Source: Oppiella nova
Lineage: Eukaryota > Arthropoda > Arachnida > Sarcoptiformes > Oppiidae
Direction of reading: 5' to 3'
DNA length: 52,432 nt
Assembly (NCBI GenBank): GCA_905397405.1
Contig: CAJPVJ010000042.1
Coordinates: forward strand, 1-52,432
Below are positions 10,801-20,251 of this stretch, piece by piece. The notes beneath the pieces were generated by a model. That model saw only the letters and a program-made list of their open reading frames with translations. It was not told the DNA's origin and searched no databases. Within the stretch, counting starts at the first letter, position 1. Each line of letters begins with the position of its first letter. The position numbers and the translations under genes were made by a program.

Positions 10801-13459
10801 AACTCGAACTCAAATCAGGGAAACAGCAATTCGTCTCATCCGTCAGGTTTTCTCAAGAGTTTCATGACTTTCATTAACTCTCCGACAGTTGCCGTCAAAG
10901 AAAAGAAGAAAAAGAAAGTGAAAGAGTCGGACGAAAACAAAATCAAACAAAACAATAATACACTGAACGGACAGAAGTCGTGTAAATACAGTAAGAAAGC
11001 GAAACTCGAGGACAACTTCGAGTGCAACGACGAACTCATCTCTGAATTGGACCACAAGAAGAAGAATAACTTTTCGTCTGTCAATCAAAATACGCCAAAA
11101 CTGATGAGCGGTGAGAATATATCGCTCAAGAAGTCGATATCCGGTGATCGCGAGAACTACGAGAGCAAGTTCTTCAAGAGGAGGCCGTCGACTAATATCA
11201 ATACAAATAACGTTCATATCATTGAAATGGAGTCTCGAAAGGAAGTGAAAAACGGGAAAAAGAGGAAAAATAAGTTTGATTTTGATTTGTTTGGCAACGA
11301 CTCGCAGCAAAAGCACGACGAGTATGAGTTCCCCGACAGCCCTCCCAATACTCATTCAACTAAAAAGAGCCGAAAGTCCAGCAGTTGTGACAATTCGAGC
11401 AAAAAGAAACCGACGACTGATTTCGAGAAAATCACTTCTCCTTCGGTTAGCATTAACTTCAAGAAGAATAACACAAAGAAGAGTGTGTCGAATGTTGTCT
11501 CGAATCCGGCCAAACCTGTGGCCACCAGTTCCACCGAATCCATAGAGTGTAGTATTAATTCAGTGGCGCTCAACACGGGTTTGACGCAAACCATTGATAA
11601 TCATTTGCAACAATCAGTGCAACAGAACCCGACTCCAGAGGCAGTCAAAGTGGAAGATATTAATCCGGTTCCCAATCCTCCCATTCATAAGAAACCAAAC
11701 AATGCTTCAATTCAAACAAATAATAAACAAAAACCGACTCAAAATCAAGTGATAAACAAGAAGTCGCCAAATGTGAAGACAAGTCCCCCTCAAAGCACTC
11801 CATTAAACACATCGACGGTTGCCATCGAACACATCCTAAGCCCCATCCAAACGACGTCCACCCCATCCAACACTACTAACTCAACCAAACCGACCACAAC
11901 GCCAGTCACCACCACTCCCACGCCAACTACTACTTCAAGCGCACCGGTTGTTACAAACAATTGCAATTCGGTTGGTATGCAAAGCGCCGGAACTAATACT
12001 CCTCGACGAAGATCTCAAGACAAGAAGGCGTCGACCATTCGAGAAGGACTCATGAGAACTGGAGATTTTGTTGTGTCCATCGATGAATCACAGTATGATT
12101 TGCCCGTTATTTGGAGAATAGAAGGCAAAAGTTTGCTCCAAAGGTTTGAACCCACGGAACAGGACGACATCACTGTATATATCAATACCTCATCCGTGAG
12201 TCTCATTCATTGTCTATATTTGAGGAGTAGTTGTATTGAAATAATGTTTGTTTAGTACTCGGCGTGGAATCCGACAGTAAGACAGCGTTATACTGGTGTA
12301 GACGTGCGGGTCATGGGTTGCAGTCGAACCCGAATAGTGGTCGAGAAGTTAGGTCTGACGCAAACAAATGCTAACTCCGTGTATGTATTGGTTGACACGT
12401 TGTTTAAGAATAAGTTATTAGTTATTAATTAACTAATAACTAATACTTACTAACTATAAGTTATTAATTAATCGGCGTTTATTGCAGTAATGGTTTGGCC
12501 TCAATAGAAAGGGTGGGCGCCCCTAATAAATCGAGTTCATCGCAACAGTCATCCAATAACTCATTTCATAATCAGGAGAACTTTGAAGTTTTTATCCAAA
12601 CACTGATTAGTCAAGCATTGGATCCGAATTTTATCTCAGAGATTGTCAAAGAGAACGGTTAGCCTTTCATTGCATACAATTTCACTCATTATTAATAATA
12701 ACATAAACATAACGAATGGTTTGTTTGTTTTGACGAACAGATGAATACTTCTTATCACACGTTCAGGCGATAGACGACATGTGTTCGCGAAAGAAGTCCC
12801 GGTTCTTCTCGAAAGTCAAATGGGACGCCAATATTGTGAAGTGTGTCGAGACATATCCTCTCTTCACAGTCACCGCTCAGAACAATGTCGGAGACCTTCG
12901 CTGTCGGGTATTAATTGATTATAAATGAGTGCAAACAATGTTATAATCTTACGGTTTGAATGCGTGTTTCAAGTTATGTCACGACAACTGGAGTACACAG
13001 ATATTGCAATTCAATGGCGAGCCATACAATCAAATGACACTCGAGTCGCAAACGGGCGTCGATTTGAAGCAAACGAAATACGCGGCCTGTGATCCCTGTA
13101 CTGATAAGATTGTATTATATTCTCATTTACATCATCAGAAACACAACTTCTTCTGTAAATGTAAATCTAAAGTAAGTCTTAACGCAACACAAAGTTGTGA
13201 AAACAATACTAAATTGAGTGAATTTAATGATTATTGTCGACTCGTTTAGGTGGACAGCATAAGAGGTGGTGACGAAAGTAAAGAATCACATGTGATATTA
13301 GAGCTGTGTCTTCAGGATAGTGATTGGATTAATATGGTTTGTGTTGACACTTGTTTTCATTACTGTAATCGTTTTGTAACTTATTTTGTTTTATTTTTCA
13401 ATCGACAGCTGTTCAAAGAACTGGAAGAGATTTGGTTGAATTGCGACAAAATAAGATGA
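7834..13459 (+). CDS. PRR12/QSER1-like protein with C-terminal DUF4211 region
   Basis: Seven exons: 7834-12195, 12256-12413, 12488-12657, 12741-12907, 12974-13171, 13250-13336, 13409-13459. All are in phase and give 1730 residues. Residues 1 to about 1390 are low-complexity (Ser, Asn, Gln, Pro, His), with a His run near 270-280, an (MNA)4 repeat, and Lys-rich patches that look like nuclear localisation signals. From about residue 1391 the sequence becomes conserved: LPVIWRIEGKSLLQRFEP, YSAWNPTVRQRYTGVDVRV, NDEYFLSHVQAID, CHDNWSTQILQFNGEPYN and HHQKHNFFCKCKSK. I recognise this as the C-terminal DUF4211 region of PRR12 and QSER1, chromatin-associated nuclear proteins; it includes possible metal-binding cysteines. 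I start at MDPSSWLGGY because the longer frame upstream opens only with GTG. The intron 2 donor (GTTATT) is weak and sits in a palindrome. Confidence 0.82.
9082..9126 (+). repeat. 9-base coding repeat, (Met-Asn-Ala)4
   Basis: Four units of ATGAAYGCY at 9091-9126, preceded by a diverged unit ATGAGTGCT. Copies differ at third positions, so the repeat is not newly expanded. Confidence 0.85.
12413..12448. repeat. Near-perfect AT palindrome over a splice donor
   Basis: Two adjoining 18-base arms (12413-12430 and 12431-12448) pair with two mismatches and one G-T wobble. The donor GT of intron 2 (12414-12415) lies at the base of the left arm. A partial third copy of the AGTTATTAATTA motif lies at 12468-12480. 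Confidence 0.7.
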
Positions 13460-13536
13460 AATTATTGTATTTTTGAAACCATTTGCCATAAATTGTATAT
13501 TTGTGTCACTCGTAACAGTCTTACGAATCGGTTTGT

Positions 13537-13542
13537 ATTAAA
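13537..13542 (+). promoter_or_regulatory. Poly(A) signal, DUF4211 gene
   Basis: ATTAAA variant hexamer 78 bases after the stop codon. Confidence 0.45.
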
Positions 13543-15171
13543 TCTAAATTGAGAAGTAATAGTGGTTTTAATCACTTTACGCACAAATTAATTGTTTATA
13601 CGCTAAAGATTCAAAGTTTTAATCAAATAAGAGTTGAGGTATTATTTAAGGACTCAATGATTGTCTAACAAAATGCAATGTTTATTTCAAATATGAAAAA
13701 GTGTTCACTAAATGTTGAGATCTATTTATACACAAATTAGTGATTCATTTCTTAATTTAATATTTATTTACTTTTTATAAAATAAGACATTTTTCTAATG
13801 CGAAACCAAAAACACTTTGAAATATTTGAGACAATTATTGACTGAATGGTATTTTTGGCACTTTTTGAAAGTTTTTAGGAATTTATATCTATTGATATAA
13901 AACATGTTAAAAGTGTTAAACGATATGACGATTAATCGTACGATTTGTTCAAAAAATAATCTGATTTTTGTTTTCAGTTATTAAGCTCATTGAATATCCA
14001 ATGACTTGACTCTCGACTTAATTCATGTGACAGTAATTATTTGAAAATAATACCCAAAAGTAGACAAAAATCAGACATCTTTTGAAGGAATGGAAAGAGT
14101 TTTTAAAATTGTTTTATCAATATTTAGAAAATAGTTGTTTATATACACTATAAATATATAAATAAAAAATATATTATATATACATTGCATATAATAATGT
14201 AATTTTTGGTATTAGGACTACATTTCAATTTGAAATATGATTAATGTTACGAATATTCTGTATTTAAAAACAAGAATTCGATGTAATTATGGAATAGCTT
14301 TGAAATTATTGTATTTAAGAATCACACAATCATTTGAATGTCTTTTATGTGACAATTTGTAAAATAAGTTTATATATAACTCACAATCGATTATATCATT
14401 ATATTTAAGTTATTATTAATTAATATTATTGATTATTATTATTAATTATTATTATTATTATGTGCTCTCTTTGTTGAATCTTATTTTTATTAAATAAATA
14501 TTTGCATAAATAATAAATTGAAATTTTGAATCTCACAAAAGTCTAACAAATATTCATTTTGTGTTGAATCGTCAGATAAATTGAAATAAAATCTAAAACA
14601 AAGGTTTTAATTGAATGAATGAACACATTATTAATTAAAATATACCGATAATAAAAAAGTGTAAAATTGACCTAATTTGTTGTGTCTAAAAAATGTGAAC
14701 TTAACAAAATATGTTTGCAAAATAAGTTAGATTTAACATAAAGTTTCCCTTAAAACGGATTCACATAATAACGCTAAAACGACAATTACAGTCATTTGAA
14801 CATCAAAGTCTTTATTGCAGTTAAATACAAAATCTATCAATAATTTAAAGTATAAAAACGATTGAGTAATTATTTAGATGTACAAGAATAATATACTAAA
14901 TTATTAACTCAATTACAAAAGTAAATTACAGTAATAACATAACTTATGTAACATAAGTATAGAATGGATTGCAAAGGATATTGAAATCTTATAATTGGTT
15001 TCTATATTTAATTATATTCTCAATCACTGAATGAATCAGTTTTTCTCGTTTCATAGCAATTAAGGAAAATGTTTTATTTAATAATTTATTGAACAACTTT
15101 ATTACATGTCATTTAATAAACTATTTCCTCAAATTCACTCTCGTTTATAGTACTCGAGTGAATTGGGGGTT

Positions 15172-15198
15172 GGGATAGGGATAGGGATAGGGATGGGA
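15172..15198 (+). repeat. GGGATA short tandem repeat
   Basis: Three full GGGATA units and a partial fourth, preceded by a G-rich stretch. It is a local microsatellite. Confidence 0.75.
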
Positions 15199-16163
15199 CA
15201 CCAGAATACAATGAGTTATCATTGAAATCCATATTCAAAGTAAATTTGAGAGATATGTGAACCAATTACTTTACCCCTAAATAGCTAATGACTTATATTC
15301 TTCAGATATTGAATTTCACATTAACTTTATACACACTTCACACGTAGAGTAGTTGAACACTTGACATGTAAAGTAAATCATATTTCAATGATTACTTAAA
15401 ATATGAAAAAATTGTATTGAAACTAAAGATAACAGAATTGAAATTAGAGCCAACTTTTGATTTGAAAACGATTTGCATATTCAGCTAATTTGTCATCAAT
15501 TGAATGAACTATGATTTTAAACGGAAACATATCTTGAGATTCTTAAGATTAAAGTTGTTTTATTATATTATATACCATATTTCAGAGATAAATTCTTATT
15601 TTCTTTATTTTGAACTAGGTTAAATCCATAGAATCCGTAATTTACTATATTAGCTTATTGTGTTAACTTTGAATTGCTTTTCACTGAACTGCTTACGGTT
15701 AATCCATTTTAGCCTTTAAACTATAAAACTTTAAACAATATTTATATTTAACAATTATATTTTGTAGACCAAGTTTGTAACTTACAAATTGTAAGCTTAG
15801 TATTTGACAGGTACAAAATCTGAACTATAGATTACGAATTTAAAAGACCTTTGCTCACTATGTCTACTTGACCTCAAACATAGATCACCACTGCCCTAAT
15901 AGTGCAACGATATGAAATCAAAACTATTAATAATTAAGACCAAGTCTAAAGTATAATACATTTTTACTTTTAATAGTAAAACTATACTTGAATTGAATGC
16001 AAAGTTTTAGATGGGGTTTAGTTTTGAACATAAGATTCTCAACAAAATGTATCTCAAGTGAAATGTATGACACCATGACTTTAAAGTGAAAACTGAATGG
16101 TTTAGGAAAACGGATTCAAGTGAAAGTTGACTTCAGTTTGTGAGTGAAGTGCGGGCGCGAGTG

Positions 16164-16217
16164 GAGGACAGGGAGGACAGAGAGGACAGGGAGGACAGGG
16201 AGGACAGAGAGGACAGG
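16164..16217 (+). repeat. GAGGACAGG/A minisatellite upstream of Caprin
   Basis: Six head-to-tail 9-base units, GAGGACAGG or GAGGACAGA, in the order G-A-G-G-A-G at the last base. The array ends 214 bases before the Caprin start codon. The sense strand is purine-rich. Confidence 0.9.
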
Positions 16218-16431
16218 GAGCCTATTCGCTTCTGTACGGCATATGTGTGGGTCTCTGGTGGTGGTGTTGTGCGCACTCTCACTCTCGTCCATCATATCTA
16301 GTATTGAATGCATAGAGTCTAAGCCATAGACTGTTTGTGTGAATCATTTTCTGAACACATTTATTGTGTATTTCATGAGACATTCATTTCTGTGGCAATA
16401 CTTCCCATCCATTGTCTGATTGATCGCAACG

Positions 16432-18876
16432 ATGCCGGCCGCCAACAAAGACAAGAAGACGACACCATCGGAGGTGCAGGACATTCAGGACCCGCACAAA
16501 CTCGTCCAGAATCTGGTCGACAAGAAGATCAGGAATCTCGAGAAGAGAAAGGTATGATTGGCTCATGAATTGCACGCCATTTGCAACCAAATGATCACTT
16601 AATTGTTCCCATTGTTACCACTCTTGCCGATTACCTCTTGATTTGGCCACTCGTGCCACCAAATGAGCCCATAGTCACCCAATAGATCCCACGCCTCAGT
16701 CATCGCTCACTGTATTGTCTATTATGTGATGTGAAGACAATAGACGAGTAATGAGTGAAAAAGGCGTGACTTTTGCCAACAATTGACTTATTGTTTGATT
16801 TATGAGTATTTCATCTCATATTTGATTCAATCAATTGTCTAATCATTAAATGAATTGTTTTGACAATTATTGAAATGTTTGGTCAATGAGTCCGCAGATA
16901 TAGGTCTCAAGTGTAGCACAATTTGGGGACAATTTGATAATTAATGATTTGATTGTGAAAATTGTGAAAATTGATTAATTGTTTGAAATTTTCGTGTATT
17001 AATGAGTGGTATTTGATATGTAGACTCGACTGCAAGAGCTCCGGGAGATGAAAGACAAGGGCCAGGAGTTGGTTCCCGAACAACAAGAGGCCGTCAAGAA
17101 GTTGAGTCAAGTGGTGGAGATGATTGATCTGATGAAAGACCTCAACAAATCCATCGCTGAGGTGTTGACTGAGGTATGAGTGCCGCTGTATATGGCATTT
17201 ATGGTGCAAATCGCCCACACTTTGCACCACTTGTTTCTATCCATAATTGTGACCCAATTATCGCTCAATTGCTTCATATATTGAGAAGACTTTGTTTTCC
17301 TATAGAATACGAAACAACAGAAGAAATTAGCGAAGAAAGAGATGTTAGACAAACAAATTGAAAGACAACAGCAGGAGTTGGAAAGGCTTAAGACTATCAT
17401 TAGATTCCAAGACATTCTCTCGCAGTTTGAGGGACCGGTCAGACAGGACTTCTCAAAGGGTATCAACGGAGCGATTGTTAGTTTGAATTATTATTTCTTA
17501 TTTTGATGTGTTATTTGTACTGAAATTGGTTTCAATTATCTCAGAAATTATCTGAAGAACAGTTGACTAATTTGGATAAACTGTTTGAAGAGATCACTGC
17601 TGTGTCTGACAGTAAACTCGAGACCATAGCCGAGAAGTTGATCGCATTGTCTGAGGGCAAGTCGAAAGAGGCGTGGAGTGGAGTGACATTTCATCAGCTG
17701 AAGGAACTCATGTCGAGTATCGTCGCCTCGAAGTACTTCGAAAAGAAGACGACACTTCCGACGACCACTACATCCAAGACGAACGCCAAGAACCTGTCGA
17801 CCAAAGCGGCCGAAAATTTGACCACTAATTCAAAGGTTGGTTACATTTGTTTCGACATTGACTTTGCATTGATATTAATATTGATTTGTCTTCTAATATG
17901 GACGCGAAGATGGGTTCCAATCAGTTCCACTCGATTCCGAACAGCGAATACAACCCCAATATATCTCAACTCCAGAACCAATTCGCTTCGACTGGTATTA
18001 GTTTTATGACTCGAGACCCGTTAGTAGAGAAAGACCCGGCAGTGCTGGCCATCGCCGCCGACCCCAACAGCTATCCCTATAATACGTACCGACTCTCGCA
18101 GACCGGCGATCAGATTATGAATAATAACCCGATTGCCGACCCAAACAACCCCTCTGTTCAACAAAAAGCAAACTATGAGAAGTCTCAGATACCGACCCAA
18201 ACCTATACTAACCAACAGTTCGCTTCTGCCCTCATTCCTACCACTACAGCGACCCCTCATGTCTTCCCAACAGTTCCCGTCTCTATGCCAGCGGTGCCCA
18301 TGACTGCACTCATTCAGACCGATATGATCCCAACCATGACATCAGACATCAACTTTGCGGCCAATCAGCACCAGTATATGAATGCCAATCACAACGACAA
18401 ACATCTGAACACTAGTCACGACAGACACCAAAACTTTAACCCAACGGACGACACCTTCAAGAACAATAGAGTCCGCGGAAACCGATCTGAAAATCCCAAG
18501 AAGAATGTGAACGGATCCGGGAATAGAGGCCGCAATGCGAACAAAGGTTTGATTGTTTGATTTGACCATACTTTACATCAACACAATGCTTACCAATTGA
18601 ATGTATGTCCGTTTAGGTGGCGGATATGGGGGCCAAATGGGAACGTTTGGCACGTTTTCCAACAAATATGAGAACCAAGTGAATGGCTCTAACTATGGAA
18701 GCAATACATTCGGAGGTGAGAAGAGCTCGAACAACAACTTCGGCGGAAGTGGAGGTCGCGGCCGACCGCAGCAGTCGAGAGGCATGGGTCGACCGGAGAG
18801 AGGACCTGATAATCGGCGAACCAATAACTATAACGTCAACTCAAATCCCAATTTCGGTGCCACAGCTGCTAAATAA
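16432..18876 (+). CDS. CAPRIN1: Caprin, RNA-granule protein
   Basis: Homologue of Caprin, an RNA-binding partner of G3BP and FMRP that works in stress granules and translational control. Six exons: 16432-16551, 17024-17173, 17306-17476, 17545-17835, 17910-18546, 18617-18876; 542 residues. The N-terminal HR1/dimerisation region is well conserved: VDKKIRNLEKRK, a Lys- and Gln-rich coiled coil (TKQQKKLAKKEMLDKQ), FSKGINGAIKLSEEQLTNLD and WSGVTFHQLKELMSSIV. The central part is Asn-, Pro- and Gln-rich and disordered. The C-terminus is a Gly/Arg-rich RGG-type region (GGSGGRGRPQQSRGMGRPER). The exon 5 acceptor (GACGCGAAG at 17909) has a poor pyrimidine tract and is the least certain junction. The protein is shorter than vertebrate CAPRIN1 (about 700). 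Confidence 0.92.
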
Positions 18877-19884
18877 GTGATGCTTTACTCGATTTGATTG
18901 ATTGTCTCATTCGCAGCGGCGCTAAACCTCTTCATTACTAAATTTTTTAGGTTAACGACCGGTAAAGCTATTAATGATTATATATATTTGCCTCGACTTA
19001 AAATAATTTATTATAAAATAAAAAATTCTTTGTAAAAATGAAACATAAATTTTAATGTATAGTTAAATCAAACGAATCCATACTTTAATATTAATTTCCA
19101 ATTTTAGAGCTTTTCTCTAAACATAGGTTTAAGTTCTTATATTAAAGCAATTCTTTCATAATTTACTCATTTCTATGATTCAATGAAAAACTGTATTCTC
19201 ACTTCAGTTACAAGTATTGCTCACGTTTTCTAATTTTTTGTTAGACTTTCAATAAATTTAACTCGAAATGAATATAAAACTAAATTTGAATGTAATTTAA
19301 ATAAAAATATTGGTCGCAAACTATTCAATGACTTAATTCAATATAAAAGCTATCAGTGCCTCAAACAACAATACTATTAATACTAAACACTTATCCTTTT
19401 TGTGCCTCTTTTCTAATCTTTGATTTTTTAAATTTAAATATTAAGTTAAATTTAATTTATATTACGTTAAGACTAACATAAGTTTTGAAATTATTTAACA
19501 GTATATAATAATTAATGAAATTGCAAACAATTAATTGCTTAAATGTATTGAATTTATGATTTATATGTTGTGTCAAATATTTCGCTTTACCGGCACTTAT
19601 TGTCAAATAAATTGCTTCATATTTTTAATTCAATTTAACTTTTGTTTGACTTTATGTTTGAAAACTTATGACACGTTTTGTTGCTTTGCATTGAATGACG
19701 AAATACATGAGCAGTGCTTCACATATAACGCTATGTGTGGTTCGGGGAGGTGGGGGTGGGGTGTCGTGAATGCATTGACTGGCGTGGAGTTGGGGCACAA
19801 TCTATGGTAACGTTGTTTGTGTGCAATATATGCAACATTTGTCAACAGGAATGGTAAACCTCTGGAGTGGATGTGTTTGTTGTG
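18877..19884. other. Caprin 3' UTR and CHCHD7 upstream region
   Basis: AT-rich. It carries the Caprin poly(A) signal at 19017-19022. A G-rich patch at 19740-19760 precedes CHCHD7. A good acceptor (TTTGTCAACAG, ending 19848) suggests that CHCHD7 has a spliced 5' UTR. The open frame at 19535-19810 has no coding character. Confidence 0.5.
19017..19022 (+). promoter_or_regulatory. Poly(A) signal, Caprin
   Basis: AATAAA about 140 bases past the Caprin stop codon. Confidence 0.5.
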
Positions 19885-20205
19885 ATGTCTGTGCGTAACA
19901 TAAGAGAGGACTCGTTGGCGGAGAAGAGACGACAGATTGAGACGAATCCGTGTTTTGAAGAGCAGAAGAAATCTTTGAGTTGTATTGAAGTGAACTCCAA
20001 AGACACCGATCAGTGCTTCCGTGAGATCCTAAACCTGAAGATTTGTCGCACTTTTTGGTACGAAATCCAGAAGTTTCGCCGAAACCATAACATTGAACCC
20101 ATTCTTCCGGAGCCATCGGAAAGGGATCGCATGAAAGCGGTTTACATGAGTACCGGAAGTCTTAAACCAATCTTCGCTGAGATGACGAGAGACTATAATT
20201 TGTGA
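19885..20205 (+). CDS. CHCHD7: CHCHD7, twin CX9C mitochondrial protein
   Basis: Small single-exon gene of 106 residues. It has two CX9C motifs, CFEEQKKSLSC and CFREILNLKIC, the hallmark of intermembrane-space proteins imported and oxidised by Mia40/CHCHD4. The following segment, FWYEIQKFRRNHNIEPILP then SERDRM, matches the CHCHD7 (Cox23-related) family. The tail is about 20 residues longer than in vertebrates (85 residues). I chose the ATG at 19885; the longer open frame upstream has only GTG. A short upstream ORF at 19851-19898 overlaps this start in another frame. The stop codon is only 46 bases before the MIPEP start on the same strand. Confidence 0.9.
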   Translation: MSVRNIREDSLAEKRRQIETNPCFEEQKKSLSCIEVNSKDTDQCFREILNLKICRTFWYEIQKFRRNHNIEPILPEPSERDRMKAVYMSTGSLKPIFAEMTRDYNL

Positions 20206-20251
20206 TTCAATTGATGACTGTTTAAGACTTTTAGTGATAATTAAGTGGAAA
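20206..20251 (+). promoter_or_regulatory. 46-base CHCHD7-MIPEP junction with an acceptor-like site
   Basis: The gap has no AATAAA or ATTAAA. It contains GTTTAAGACTTTTAG ending at 20234, which resembles a 3' splice acceptor, 17 bases before the MIPEP ATG. It could serve a 5' UTR intron that starts inside or before CHCHD7, or a dicistronic transcript. Confidence 0.4.

Larger units (their letters stand above)
13460..16431. other. Long AT-rich spacer before Caprin
   Basis: About 3 kb without a supported gene. It has an ATTAAA poly(A) signal at 13537-13542, TTA-rich repeats near 14430-14460, a short GGGATA repeat at 15172-15198 and a 9-base minisatellite at 16164-16217. The last 300 bases are less AT-rich and should be the Caprin promoter and 5' UTR. 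No recognisable transposon or RNA gene. Confidence 0.55.

Noticed and set aside
9939-11594. Long antisense frames rich in Leu, Phe and Ser opposite the DUF4211 gene
   Set aside because: They mirror the Lys/Asn/Ser-rich coding strand and change frame where its codon composition changes. No domain is visible.
15172-15198. Possible telomere-like repeat
   Set aside because: Unit is GGGATA, not the arthropod TTAGG, and there are only three copies; treated as a microsatellite.
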